This document shows positions 1-9,026 of a stretch of DNA of 50,290 nucleotides, in pieces; positions within the stretch are counted from its first letter, which is position 1, and each line of letters starts with the position of its first letter. Position numbers and translations under genes: made by a program. This DNA is from Bacteroidales bacterium UBA3808 (GTDB lineage Bacteria; Bacteroidota; Bacteroidia; Bacteroidales; Paludibacteraceae). The stretch is from assembly GCA_002369075.1 (NCBI GenBank), contig DFEG01000014.1, forward strand, positions 59,841 through 110,130. Reading direction: 5' to 3'. The notes under the pieces were generated by a model, which was given only the letters and a program-made list of their open reading frames with translations, had not been told where the DNA came from and did not search any database.

Positions 1-2366
1 TGCTGGGCAACTGGTCGTTCGGCGATTACTTCAAGAAAGAGGCGATTGATTTTGCATGGGAGTATATCGTCGATGTACTGAAGATCGACCCCGCCAACCT
101 CTACGCAACAGTCTTTGAGGGTTCACCGGAAGAAGGCTTGGCGCGTGACGACGAAGCCGCTTCGATCTGGGCGAAACACCTGCCGGCAGATCATATTCTG
201 AACGGCAACAAGCATGACAACTTCTGGGAGATGGGTGAGACGGGTCCGTGCGGTCCGTGCTCGGAGATCCACGTGGACAGCCGCTCCGCCGAGGAGCGCG
301 CCCAAGTGCCCGGACGCGAGCTGGTCAACAAAGACCACCCGCAGGTGATCGAGATATGGAACATCGTCTTCATGCAGTTCAACCGCAAGGCGGACGGCTC
401 GCTCGAACCGCTGGCAAAGAAAGTGATTGACACCGGCATGGGCTTTGAGCGTCTGGTACGTACAATACAAGGTAAGACCTCCAACTACGACACCGATGTC
501 TTCCAGCCGATGCTCAACAAGATCGGCGAGATATGCCACTGTACGTACGGAAAAGAAGAGAAGACCGACGTTGCCATGCGCGTCATTGCCGATCATATCC
601 GTACAATCGCGTTCGCCATCACCGACGGACAGCTGCCGTCCAACGAGAAAGCGGGTTATGTCATCCGCCGTATTCTCCGCCGCGCCGTGCGGTACGGTTA
701 CACGTTCCTGAATATGCGCGAGGCGTTTATGTACAAACTGGTGCCGCAACTGATTGACGACCTGGGCGAAGCGTACCCCGAGCTTGTGAAACAGCAAGCG
801 CAGATCGTACCGGTGATCAAGAGCGAGGAGGAGGCATTCCTGCGCACGCTCGACAAGGGTATAGGTCTGCTCGACAAACTGATGGACGAGGCACGCAAAG
901 CCGGTAAGACAGAGATCAGCGGCGTAGATGTGTTCACGCTCAAAGATACATACGGCTTCCCGCTCGACCTCACGGAACTGATCCTCCGCGAGAACGGATT
1001 TACGACCAACGAGGAGGAGTACAACAAAGCGCTGGAGCACCAGAAATCCATGGGACGCGAGGCGAACAAACAGGACCTCGGCGACTGGACGGTGCTGGAA
1101 GAAGGCGAGACGGAGTTCGTGGGTTACGACCAACTGAGCTGCGAGACGAGGATCCTTCGTTTCCGCCAGGTGAGCCAGAAAGGCAAGACTTTCTATCAAG
1201 TCGTGCTCTCCCACACGCCGTTCTACGCGGAGATGGGTGGCGAGATCGGCGATACCGGTTGCCTGCGTCTGGACGGCCATTCGTTCCGGGTACTGGACAC
1301 CAAGCGCGAGAACGGTCTGCCGGTACATATCATGGAGGAAGTGCCGTTCGTTACCGGCGGCGTAGCCGGCGTGAGCGGTAAACTGACCGCCGAGGTCGAT
1401 GCCGAACGCCGCGCGGCAATCATGTGCAACCACACCGCTACCCATATTCTCCACTACGCCCTGCGTCAAGTGTTAGGCGGGCACGTGGAGCAGAAGGGTT
1501 CGCTCGTTACTGCCGACAGCCTGCGTTTTGACTTCTCCCACTTCCAGAAAGTGACACCCGAGGAGCTGCGCGAGGTGGAGAAGGTAGCGAACCGACTCAT
1601 CCGTCAGGACCTGCCGCTCGAGGAGAGCCGTCACACCCCGATCGCTGAGGCGAAAGCCATGGGCGCCATGGCGCTCTTCGGCGAGAAATACGGCGATGAC
1701 GTGCGTGTCATCAAATACGGTCCGTCAATCGAGCTCTGCGGCGGTTGCCACGTGCCGTCCACCGGTAAGATCGGCTCCGTGCGTATCGTCATGGAGACCT
1801 CCGTGGCTGCCGGCGTGCGCCGTATAGAGGCGGTGACCGCAACCAAAGCGGACGAACTCTATTACGCCCAGCAAGACATGCTCGTCGGTCTGCGCGCGCT
1901 CTTCAATAACGCCCCGGATCTCGCCGGAGCGATCCGCAAGTCCATCGAGGAGAACGCCGGGCTGAAGAAAGAGATCGAAGCTTTCATGGCAGAGAAGATC
2001 GAGCGTTTCCGCGACGAACTGATCAACCGCGCCGAGGACTTCAACGGCGTCAAACTGGTACGTCTGCAGGGCGAGATGAACCCCGAGATGATCAGGGGCG
2101 TCATGCCGCTGCTGCGCGGTAAGTTCACCGACGTCAAGTTCGCCGTAGTGGGCGCTACCCGGTACGAAGGCAAACCGACGATTGCCGTCTTCCTCTCCCA
2201 GCCGCTCGTCGATGCAGGCAAGAACGCCGGCGCGATGATCAAGGCAGCCGCCAAACTGATTCAGGGCGGCGGAGGCGGACAGCCGTGGATGGCTACTGCC
2301 GGTGGCCGTGACGTCAGCGGTCTCAATGCGGCGATGGAAGAGTTGCTCGCGGATTTGGAAGCATGA
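1..2366 (+). CDS. alaS: Alanine--tRNA ligase, 5' end outside window
   Basis: Charges tRNA-Ala with alanine in the cytoplasm and clears mischarged tRNA. The frame is open from base 3 and begins LGNWSFGDYFKKEAI, a core class II AlaRS segment that normally follows about 85 residues, so the true start lies left of the window. Visible marks are TGPCGPCSEIH and DTGMGFERL of the catalytic core, the editing-site metal ligands HTATH (near 1431) and CGGCH (near 1738), and a C-terminal DHHA1 domain ending with a glycine run followed by QP. About 787 residues are present. The stop overlaps the next start (ATGA at 2363), which suggests translational coupling. The identity is secure; only the N-terminus is unseen. 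Confidence 0.97.
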   Translation, partial: LGNWSFGDYFKKEAIDFAWEYIVDVLKIDPANLYATVFEGSPEEGLARDDEAASIWAKHLPADHILNGNKHDNFWEMGETGPCGPCSEIHVDSRSAEERAQVPGRELVNKDHPQVIEIWNIVFMQFNRKADGSLEPLAKKVIDTGMGFERLVRTIQGKTSNYDTDVFQPMLNKIGEICHCTYGKEEKTDVAMRVIADHIRTIAFAITDGQLPSNEKAGYVIRRILRRAVRYGYTFLNMREAFMYKLVPQLIDDLGEAYPELVKQQAQIVPVIKSEEEAFLRTLDKGIGLLDKLMDEARKAGKTEISGVDVFTLKDTYGFPLDLTELILRENGFTTNEEEYNKALEHQKSMGREANKQDLGDWTVLEEGETEFVGYDQLSCETRILRFRQVSQKGKTFYQVVLSHTPFYAEMGGEIGDTGCLRLDGHSFRVLDTKRENGLPVHIMEEVPFVTGGVAGVSGKLTAEVDAERRAAIMCNHTATHILHYALRQVLGGHVEQKGSLVTADSLRFDFSHFQKVTPEELREVEKVANRLIRQDLPLEESRHTPIAEAKAMGAMALFGEKYGDDVRVIKYGPSIELCGGCHVPSTGKIGSVRIVMETSVAAGVRRIEAVTATKADELYYAQQDMLVGLRALFNNAPDLAGAIRKSIEENAGLKKEIEAFMAEKIERFRDELINRAEDFNGVKLVRLQGEMNPEMIRGVMPLLRGKFTDVKFAVVGATRYEGKPTIAVFLSQPLVDAGKNAGAMIKAAAKLIQGGGGGQPWMATAGGRDVSGLNAAMEELLADLEA

Positions 2367-2788
2367 GACTGCCCTCGTCATACTTGCCGGAGAAAGCCCG
2401 CAGTGCCTTCCGTTTCTTTGTCGTCGGTACAACGGGTGCTATAGTGCAGACATGGTTCTTCATGGCTGCGCTGTATTTCCTCTCGAACCCGGAGAAAGGA
2501 ACAGTACTGTACTACGTGGCGTTTGCTATCGGTTACCTGTTGGAGATGGTACCTAACTACTATTTCTCCAACTGGTACACCTTCGGCACGCGGCCGAACA
2601 AGAAGAACGCCGGCGGGTTCCTCTTAGCCCGCGCCATTAATATCGTGGTGCAGTTCGGATTACTCCCGATGGCGTTGGCTGCCTTCCCCGGCTGGCGGGA
2701 CGACTTGATCAGTCTCTTCGTCATCTTCATCGGAGGGTGTATCAACTACCTCATTTGTCTCTTCTTCTTTAAGAAGAAAAAATCTTAA
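2363..2788 (+). CDS. GtrA-like family membrane protein
   Basis: A 141-residue protein with four predicted membrane helices (roughly residues 16-38, 46-68, 84-104 and 112-134) and a lysine-rich C-terminus. The spacing of the helices and the segment NYYFSNWYTFG between helices 2 and 3 are typical of the GtrA/DPMS-like family. Those proteins are thought to help move or handle lipid-linked sugars in the inner membrane. It overlaps alaS by 4 bp (ATGA) and is followed by a heptad repeat and the guanine deaminase gene, so it is probably co-transcribed with both. The substrate cannot be told from sequence. Confidence 0.8.
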   Translation: MRLPSSYLPEKARSAFRFFVVGTTGAIVQTWFFMAALYFLSNPEKGTVLYYVAFAIGYLLEMVPNYYFSNWYTFGTRPNKKNAGGFLLARAINIVVQFGLLPMALAAFPGWRDDLISLFVIFIGGCINYLICLFFFKKKKS

Positions 2789-2819
2789 TTGTGCATTGTA
2801 AATTGTAAATTGTGCATTC
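2788..2819. repeat. Heptad tandem array directly before guaD start
   Basis: Four 7-bp units ATTGTGC, ATTGTAA, ATTGTAA, ATTGTGC plus a partial ATTC run from the last base of the gtrA-like stop codon up to the guaD ATG at 2820. The order is A-B-B-A. It fills the whole spacer, so the ribosome must initiate with no purine-rich Shine-Dalgarno sequence. Confidence 0.85.
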
Positions 2820-4100
2820 ATGAAAATCTATAGAGCGAATATTCTCCATACTCCGACTCCCGGTCAACTGGAGATCATCGAGCATGGCTATGTGGCGGTG
2901 AAATCGAACGGTCGGGTGAAGGGTGTCTATAAGGAATTGCCACAGAACATGGATTGGCGGCGGCAGGTGATGGATTTTGGCGACAAACTCTTGATCCCGG
3001 CGTTCAACGACATGCACGTGCACGCGCCGCAATATAGGAACATGGGTTTGGCGCTCGACCTGGAGCTCCTCCCGTGGCTCAATACCTATACGTTCCCCGA
3101 GGAGACCAAGTACGCCGACCCCGAGTACGCAAGGCGTCTGTACAGGCGCTTCGTGCACGAGCTATGGATGCAGGGCACCATGCGTGCGGCGGTCTTCGGT
3201 ACAATCCACCCGGAGTCCACACGTATCCTCGCGGATCTCTTTGTGCAAGCCGGCATGGGAGCGTACGTGGGTCTCGTAGGCATGAACAGGAATAGCCCGG
3301 AAACGCTGCAGAACACCACTGCCGAACTGATGGACGGCATGCGGATGCTCAAAGCGCATTTGGACGAACATGGTAATAACGGACTCGTCCGCCCGATCAT
3401 CACACCGCGGTTCGTGCCCTCCTGTTCGGACAAGATGCTTACCGCGCTGGGTAACTACGCCGCCGAGACAGGACTGCCCGTGCAGTCCCACCTCTCGGAG
3501 AACCGGTCGGAGATAGACTGGGTGAAAGAGCTGGAGCCGGAGGCCACCTGCTACGGTGATGCCTATAATAAATACGGGCTCTTCGGCCAGACGCCGACGC
3601 TTATGGCGCACTGCTGCTACACGGACGGCGAGGAGATGGAGCTCATGAAGAAGAACGGCGTGTACGTAGTGCACTGCCCCATGTCGAACAGCAACCTCTC
3701 GTCCGGCATGGCACCCATCCGTAAGTTCCTCAACGAAGGTATCCACGTGGCGCTCGGAACGGACGTCTCGGCGGGACACCACATGTCCATGCTGCGCGTC
3801 ATGCAGTACGCCATACAGGTCTCCAAACTCAACTACGCCCAGACCAAGGGCGAAATGCCGTTCCTCACTCTCTCCGAGGTATTTTACCTCGCTACCAAAG
3901 GCGGCGGTTCGTTCTTCGGTAAGGTCGGTTCGTTCGAACCGGATTATGAGTTCGACGCCCTGCTCATCGACGACTCTTACCTCAATTATGACCATTACAC
4001 CCTCCCGCAGCGCCTGGAGCGTTACCTCTATCTGGGCGACGACCGCGATATAAAACGGCGTTTCTGCAGAGGAGTGGAACTCGTTGAACCGACATATTAA
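2820..4100 (+). CDS. guaD: Guanine deaminase (amidohydrolase family)
   Basis: Hydrolyses guanine to xanthine and ammonia in purine salvage. The 426-residue protein has the amidohydrolase metal motif HVHAPQY near residue 64, in the form used by guanine deaminases. It also has SHLSENRSE (metal-ligand histidine and catalytic-region glutamate), a further histidine in MAHCCYTDG, HCPMSNSNLSSG, and the aspartate in LGTDVSAGHHMSML. Length and motif order match the family. The gene stops at 4100 and the next begins at 4101 with no spacer. A related aminohydrolase specificity cannot be fully excluded, but HAPQY and NSNLSSG favour guanine. Confidence 0.9.
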   Translation: MKIYRANILHTPTPGQLEIIEHGYVAVKSNGRVKGVYKELPQNMDWRRQVMDFGDKLLIPAFNDMHVHAPQYRNMGLALDLELLPWLNTYTFPEETKYADPEYARRLYRRFVHELWMQGTMRAAVFGTIHPESTRILADLFVQAGMGAYVGLVGMNRNSPETLQNTTAELMDGMRMLKAHLDEHGNNGLVRPIITPRFVPSCSDKMLTALGNYAAETGLPVQSHLSENRSEIDWVKELEPEATCYGDAYNKYGLFGQTPTLMAHCCYTDGEEMELMKKNGVYVVHCPMSNSNLSSGMAPIRKFLNEGIHVALGTDVSAGHHMSMLRVMQYAIQVSKLNYAQTKGEMPFLTLSEVFYLATKGGGSFFGKVGSFEPDYEFDALLIDDSYLNYDHYTLPQRLERYLYLGDDRDIKRRFCRGVELVEPTY

Positions 4101-5360
4101 ATGCATCATCTGGAGGATTATTTGGCGAGAGAGGCGGAGATGGTGAAGACCATCGAGGAACCTCTGTTCTTCACGTGGATCGTGGAGCCGACGGTCATCT
4201 ACGGTCGTCATCAGTGCCGCGAGCAGGAGGTGAACGAGGCGTATTGCGCCGCGCACGGCGTGCGTGTCGTGCAGCGGCAGAGTGGGGGAGGGTGCGTCTA
4301 TGCCGACCGCGGAAACCTCATGGTCTCGTACGTCTCTCCTTCGACTCACAGTCAGGAGGTCTTCGAGTTGTTCATGAATACCCTCTCCGGAGCGCTGCAA
4401 CAACTCGGCTACGAGGCGGTCACCACGGCGCATAACGACATACTCGTGGGCGACCGTAAGGTCTGCGGCACAGCTTGTTACACCACGCCAACCGGCACCG
4501 TTGTACACGCCTCCATGCTCTACGACGTGAACCTCGAGGCGCTCGAACAGGCAATCACACCTTCGGCGGACAAGTTAGCCAAACATGCCGTCGCCTCCGT
4601 CCGCCAGCGCGTGCGTAACCTCCGCGACATCCGCGACCTCGGTGACATAGATAACTTTAGAACAATGATAGAGAAAGAAATAATAAATTCTCTCCCCTTT
4701 AGGGGAGGCGGAGGGGTCTGCAATCTTGTTATTTTCGACTTAGACGGCACTCTTCTCAATACGATCGATGATCTGGGCTATGCCTGCAACCACGCTCTGG
4801 AGGCTTGCGGTTATCCGACCCACGCGATTGAGGAGTACCCGCGGTTGGTGGGAAACGGCGTGAACAAACTGATCGAGCGTGCCCTGCCGGAAGGACAAAA
4901 GGACGAAGAGACAGTCCTTCGCGTGCGTGCGCACTTCGTTCCTTATTATGATGCGCACAACTGCGACTACACGCGTCCGTACGAAGGCATACCCGAACTG
5001 CTCGCAACGCTCAAAGCACGCGGCTATAAACTCGCCGTCGCCAGCAATAAGTACCAGGCTGCCACGGAGAAGATCGTCACTCATTTCTTCCCGGGGATCT
5101 TTGATATCATCCTCGGCGAACGCACCGGCGTACCCCGCAAACCCGATCCTCAAATCGTAAAGGATATCATGCACAGTCTGTCAGGCGAAGGGCGGCCTAT
5201 TTACATTGGTGACAGCCTTGTGGACCGCGACACAGCGGCGAACGCCGGACTGCCTTTCATCGCCTGCTCCTGGGGCTTCGTTCCCCGTGAGAAATTGGTA
5301 GAAGCCGGTTGTCCGGTAATCATAGACCACCCGCAGGAATTAGAAAAATTATGTATATGA
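4101..5360 (+). CDS. Lipoate-protein ligase fused to HAD phosphatase
   Basis: A 419-residue two-domain protein. Residues 1-195 are a lipoate/biotin-ligase fold: QRQSGGGCVYAD is the lipoate-binding loop, and the lysine in DRKVCGTACY is the expected catalytic lysine. Residues 207-419 are a complete HAD hydrolase of the phosphoglycolate phosphatase type: FDLDGTL (nucleophile and acid aspartates), VASNK, RKPDP and IYIGDSLVDRD. The joint, residues 197-207, is encoded by a GC-rich palindromic repeat at 4690-4722 that resembles repeats lying between genes elsewhere in the window. The likely origin is two neighbouring genes joined in frame by that repeat. Separate functions of the halves are inferred: attaching lipoate to 2-oxoacid dehydrogenase or GcvH proteins, and removing phosphate from a small metabolite. 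No frameshift is seen. Confidence 0.85.
   Translation: MHHLEDYLAREAEMVKTIEEPLFFTWIVEPTVIYGRHQCREQEVNEAYCAAHGVRVVQRQSGGGCVYADRGNLMVSYVSPSTHSQEVFELFMNTLSGALQQLGYEAVTTAHNDILVGDRKVCGTACYTTPTGTVVHASMLYDVNLEALEQAITPSADKLAKHAVASVRQRVRNLRDIRDLGDIDNFRTMIEKEIINSLPFRGGGGVCNLVIFDLDGTLLNTIDDLGYACNHALEACGYPTHAIEEYPRLVGNGVNKLIERALPEGQKDEETVLRVRAHFVPYYDAHNCDYTRPYEGIPELLATLKARGYKLAVASNKYQAATEKIVTHFFPGIFDIILGERTGVPRKPDPQIVKDIMHSLSGEGRPIYIGDSLVDRDTAANAGLPFIACSWGFVPREKLVEAGCPVIIDHPQELEKLCI
4690..4722. repeat. GC-rich palindromic repeat inside a coding joint
   Basis: CTCCCCT-TT-AGGGGAG (4692-4707) followed by GCGGAGGGGTCT. This resembles the spacer repeats at 39542, 39590, 42451 and 45084, each a C-run/G-run palindrome followed by a G-rich tail. 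Here it is read through as Leu-Pro-Phe-Arg-Gly-Gly-Gly-Gly between two enzyme domains. Confidence 0.8.
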
Positions 5361-6400
5361 AAAGGAAAATCCTATTTTCAGCCGCATTATTCGCCTCGCT
5401 GACGATGGCGGCACAACGGCAGAACGCCACTTATTTAGCGTATATAGAAGCGTGGAAAGCTACGGCTATCCAGCAACAGGCAGAATACGGTGTGCCCGCC
5501 GCGATAACCATGGCGCAAGCACTTTTAGAATCAGGCGCCGGGCAGAGCGAGTTGGCAGTGAACGCGAATAACCATTTCGGTATCAAGTGTACCAACGAGT
5601 GGTTAGGAGCCGTGTACTACTACGACGATGACAGAAAGGGAGAGTGTTTCCGTCAGTACGGCGATGCGGCAGAGAGTTTCAAGGACCATTCGATCTTCCT
5701 GCAACGCCCGCGTTACGCCACCTGTTTTGAAATCGCGGTGGAGGATTATGAAGGCTGGGCTCACCGTCTCAAAGCCTGCGGTTATGCTACTGACCCCGGT
5801 TATGCCCCCAAGTTGATAAAGATCATAGAGGACTATAAACTCTATGAATTAGGGAAAGTACCAAGTGAAGAGGAAGTACCAAGTGAGAAAGAACAACGCA
5901 CACAGGGCGACGGGAATAAACGTCCCCTGAAAGCGGAGGTGGTGCATCGAACCGAGCCGATCATGGTCATTCATAATGACCCGGAACCGCCGTATGTAGC
6001 CCCGCTGACAGCCAAAGAGGAACGTGACAGCTTCATGCTGATGCACCCGACAAGCAGATGTAACGGTGTGCAGTATGTTAACGCGCGCGAAGGCGATACC
6101 TACGCGAACGTGGCATTCCGTCTTAACATACGCGAGCGTGCGCTCCGTGAATATAATGATGCTTTAGGACAAGAGCTCAAGACAGGGGATCGTATCTACC
6201 TCTACGCCAAGAAAAAAACAGGCGAGAGAGATTTTGTATGGACACAACCCGGTCAATCGCTTTGGGAATTGTGCCAGGAGGAAGGAGTTTCCCTTGAAGC
6301 CATCCAGAAACTGAATGAGTTGGATCCGAGTGTACGTACCTTCCGTATAAGGCAGCGGCTCTATCTGCGCAAAGTGAAGGAGGAAAATGGCAACCGCTAA
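5357..6400 (+). CDS. Secreted glucosaminidase with LysM repeats
   Basis: A peptidoglycan hydrolase of the FlgJ/GH73 N-acetylglucosaminidase type, expected in the periplasm. I take the ATG at 5357, which overlaps the previous stop as ATGA and yields the signal peptide MKRKILFSAALFASLTMAAQ; an ATG at 5351 in the same frame would add two residues. The catalytic glutamate is in LLESGAGQSELA near residue 58, followed by NNHFGIKC. Two LysM-like modules occupy the C-terminal third (starting near NAREGDTY and near WTQPGQSL). The linker holds two copies of a 13-bp word 18 bp apart (KVPSEE/EVPSEK). The next gene starts 14 bp before the stop. Confidence 0.88.
   Translation: MKRKILFSAALFASLTMAAQRQNATYLAYIEAWKATAIQQQAEYGVPAAITMAQALLESGAGQSELAVNANNHFGIKCTNEWLGAVYYYDDDRKGECFRQYGDAAESFKDHSIFLQRPRYATCFEIAVEDYEGWAHRLKACGYATDPGYAPKLIKIIEDYKLYELGKVPSEEEVPSEKEQRTQGDGNKRPLKAEVVHRTEPIMVIHNDPEPPYVAPLTAKEERDSFMLMHPTSRCNGVQYVNAREGDTYANVAFRLNIRERALREYNDALGQELKTGDRIYLYAKKKTGERDFVWTQPGQSLWELCQEEGVSLEAIQKLNELDPSVRTFRIRQRLYLRKVKEENGNR
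5856..5886. repeat. Direct repeat in glucosaminidase linker
   Basis: AAGTACCAAGTGA occurs at 5856-5868 and again at 5874-5886, a period of 18 bp that keeps the reading frame. It lies between the enzyme domain and the LysM modules. Confidence 0.8.
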
Positions 6401-6680
6401 CTCTGTCTCTATCACGGACGCGCTCGTGGGATTTCTACGTGAGAGCGGACTGGAACAATCTGTAATGGATGTGCAGATTGAGGAAGTGTGGCCGCAGGTG
6501 ATGGGCGATGTTGTGAACAAACTGACGCGCAGCGTGGAGGTTAAGGAAGGCGTTTTGTATGTGCGTGTCAATTCCGCAGCACTCAAGACGCAGCTCTTTG
6601 AGAACCGGTTTGAGTTGGTGCGCAAACTGAACGAGGCTGTTGGCGCGAAAGCAATAAGGGATTGTAGAATATTAGGATAG
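6387..6680 (+). CDS. DUF721 family protein
   Basis: A 97-residue protein of the DUF721 family, recognised from SVSITDALVGFLRESGLEQ at the N-terminus and from W..VMGDVVNKLT, V.EGVLYVRVNSAALKTQL and L...I.DCRIL further on. The family is related to the DciA helicase-loading protein of many bacteria, so a role near DNA replication or nucleic acids is possible but not shown here. It overlaps the glucosaminidase gene by 14 bp and is followed within 7 bp by mutS2. Confidence 0.82.
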   Translation: MATANSVSITDALVGFLRESGLEQSVMDVQIEEVWPQVMGDVVNKLTRSVEVKEGVLYVRVNSAALKTQLFENRFELVRKLNEAVGAKAIRDCRILG

Positions 6681-6687
6681 AGGACAG

Positions 6688-9012
6688 TTGTATTATCCAA
6701 GTAACATAGAAGAAAAGATAGATTTCTCCGTTATACGCGAAGAATTAAGTCGCCGGTGCTCGTCGTCACTGGGGCGGGAACAGGTGGAGTTGATGCAGAT
6801 GGAGACGGAGTTCGAGAGTGTCTCTCGCAAGCTGCTGTTGACCGATCAGATGCGGTTGGCGCAAGCAGACCCGATGCTCACTTTTCCCCGCGGAGACATC
6901 CATGATATGCGGGAGGCTGTTTCACGGATCCGCATCGAGGGACTATTCCTGGATGAGGAGGAGTTGGATGCACTCCGCAAGACACTCGCCTATACGGCAG
7001 AGGTGGAGACATTCTTCGGAACACTGGACGGGACCCGCTACGCCTGTCTGAAAGAGCTTGGCACCGTGGGTAATCCCGGTGCGCTTGGGCAGATGGTAAA
7101 GGCTATCGACCGTATCTTGGACCGTTACGGAAGGCTGGCTGACCATGCGTCGCCCGAGTTAGCCAGAATAAGAAGGGAAATGGTGAACCTGCAGGGAAGC
7201 GTGGGACGCACCCTGGCTTCTATTCTCCGTCAAGCGAAAACGGACGGATTTGTGGACAGCGATGCTACTCCCACCATCCGCGAGGGGCGATTAGTGATCC
7301 CTGTCTCACCGGGTTTCAAACGCAAGATAGGTGGAATAGTGCACGACGAATCAGCTACCGGCAAGACGGTCTATATAGAGCCCCAACAAGTAGTGGAGGC
7401 GAATAATCATATCCGTGAGTTGGAAGGAGCAGAGCGGCGTGAGCGCGTGCGCATATTAATGGAGATAACGGATCAACTGCGCCCGCAGACTGATATTATC
7501 ATGGAAAGTCAGCGGATGCTGGCGCAAGTGGATTTCCTGAACGCCAAGGTATCACTGGCAGAGTCGTTACACGCAATCCGTCCGGAGGTCGTCAATGAAC
7601 CGCTGTTGGAATGGTCGGAGGCGCGTCACCCGGTATTATGGTTGCATTATGCACCGCAAGGCAAGAGCGTTGTGCCGCTCTCTATCCGCCTGAACGCGGA
7701 CAGCAACAAGATACTTGTCATCAGCGGTCCGAACGCCGGCGGTAAGTCGGTGTGTCTGAAGACCGTGGCGTTGCTCCAATACATGCTCCAATGCGGCTTA
7801 TTAGTGCCGGTAGCGGAGCAGAGCAGGGCAGGGCTCTTTGAACAACTGATGATAGATATAGGCGACGAGCAGTCGATCCAAGACGAGTTATCCACCTACT
7901 CATCGCACCTGCGTAACATGCGTGCTTTCCTGCGTCAGGCGGACGAACGCACCCTCATTCTCATTGACGAAATGGGAACGGGTACTGAGCCGTTAATAGG
8001 AGGTGCGATAGCAGAAGCTATACTAAGTGAGCTGGTGCAAAAAGGCGTCTTCGGAATCATCACCACACACTATACCAACCTCAAACATTTTGCGGAACAG
8101 ACCCCCGGAGTGGTCAACGGTGCCATGCTGTATGACCGGGGCGCGATGCAGCCGCTCTTCCAATTATCCATCGGACAAGCCGGTAGCTCGTTCGCCATAG
8201 AAATTGCGCGCCAGACAGGTCTTGGCGAGAGTGTAATCCAACATGCTATAGACTTAGTGGGCGAGGAGCATATCGATTACGACAAACAGTTGCAGGACAT
8301 CGCCCGCGACAAACGCTACTGGGAACGCAAGCGTCAGTCGATCAGACAGAAAGAGAAGGAACTGGAGACACGCGTAGCGGAATATGAAGAGAGGCTGGCG
8401 GGTGTGAAGAAAGAGAAGAAAGACATCTTGGAAAAAGCACGCCAGGAAGCGCAGGATCTGCTCCAACAATCGAACGCTACCATCGAACGTACCATCCGCG
8501 AGATCAAAGAGGCAAAGGCTGACAAGCAGAAGACCAAAGCCGCACGCGCCAAGGTAGAGAAGATGAAAGAGCGGGTCGCAGAGAAACCGGCGGTGTCGAA
8601 AAAAACAGTTCTGTCTCAAGAGACTCAGCTGCCTAAAGTGATGCGTGATTTCTCGGAACTGCGCAAACTGAGCAAGACGATGGCGCAAGCACCGGAGACA
8701 AAGAGCAATATATCCGTCCGTTCCACCGTTCGCCAGCGGACACTCTCTTTTGAGCGTACACTGGACATCCGCGGCATGCGGATTGACGAGGCTACAGAAA
8801 AACTGATCGCCTATATGGACGATGCGCTGATGGTGGGTGCCGGGGAAGTGACTATTCTGCACGGCACAGGCACCGGTGCCCTCAAACAATTGACGCGGGA
8901 CTATCTCAATTCCCTTAACCGGCAGCGCCGTAAACGCGGACAAGTAGCGCTGGAGTTCGGAGACGGTGATGTCAACCACGGCGGAGCAGGACTGACGGTT
9001 GTAGAACTATAA
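6688..9012 (+). CDS. mutS2: MutS2 family ATPase/endonuclease
   Basis: A 774-residue MutS2 protein. Homologues resolve branched DNA or split collided ribosomes; they do not perform mismatch repair. It has the clamp and lever regions, Walker A SGPNAGGKS near residue 346, Walker B LILIDEMGTGTEP near 424, and a long charged coiled coil around residues 530-640. The C-terminal Smr domain runs from LDIRGMRIDEA near residue 692, with the ILHGTGTGALK nuclease-type motif. The start is TTG at 6688; it gives MYYPSNIEEKIDF, the usual family N-terminus, and a purine-rich stretch (AGGATAGAGGACAG) lies just upstream. The gene is probably co-expressed with the DUF721 gene. Confidence 0.94.
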   Translation: MYYPSNIEEKIDFSVIREELSRRCSSSLGREQVELMQMETEFESVSRKLLLTDQMRLAQADPMLTFPRGDIHDMREAVSRIRIEGLFLDEEELDALRKTLAYTAEVETFFGTLDGTRYACLKELGTVGNPGALGQMVKAIDRILDRYGRLADHASPELARIRREMVNLQGSVGRTLASILRQAKTDGFVDSDATPTIREGRLVIPVSPGFKRKIGGIVHDESATGKTVYIEPQQVVEANNHIRELEGAERRERVRILMEITDQLRPQTDIIMESQRMLAQVDFLNAKVSLAESLHAIRPEVVNEPLLEWSEARHPVLWLHYAPQGKSVVPLSIRLNADSNKILVISGPNAGGKSVCLKTVALLQYMLQCGLLVPVAEQSRAGLFEQLMIDIGDEQSIQDELSTYSSHLRNMRAFLRQADERTLILIDEMGTGTEPLIGGAIAEAILSELVQKGVFGIITTHYTNLKHFAEQTPGVVNGAMLYDRGAMQPLFQLSIGQAGSSFAIEIARQTGLGESVIQHAIDLVGEEHIDYDKQLQDIARDKRYWERKRQSIRQKEKELETRVAEYEERLAGVKKEKKDILEKARQEAQDLLQQSNATIERTIREIKEAKADKQKTKAARAKVEKMKERVAEKPAVSKKTVLSQETQLPKVMRDFSELRKLSKTMAQAPETKSNISVRSTVRQRTLSFERTLDIRGMRIDEATEKLIAYMDDALMVGAGEVTILHGTGTGALKQLTRDYLNSLNRQRRKRGQVALEFGDGDVNHGGAGLTVVEL

Positions 9013-9026
9013 ATTACGAATTACGA
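9013..9026. repeat. Two heptads before the barrel-protein start
   Basis: ATTACGA twice, filling all 14 bases between the mutS2 stop and the next ATG at 9027. It is the same word as the longer array at 9747. Confidence 0.85.

Noticed and set aside
123..1469. Long open frame (448 codons) antisense to alaS
   Set aside because: It mirrors the codon pattern of alaS on the other strand, has no family similarity I can see, and alaS is certain. A second 448-codon frame antisense to guaD (3162-4508) is rejected for the same reason.
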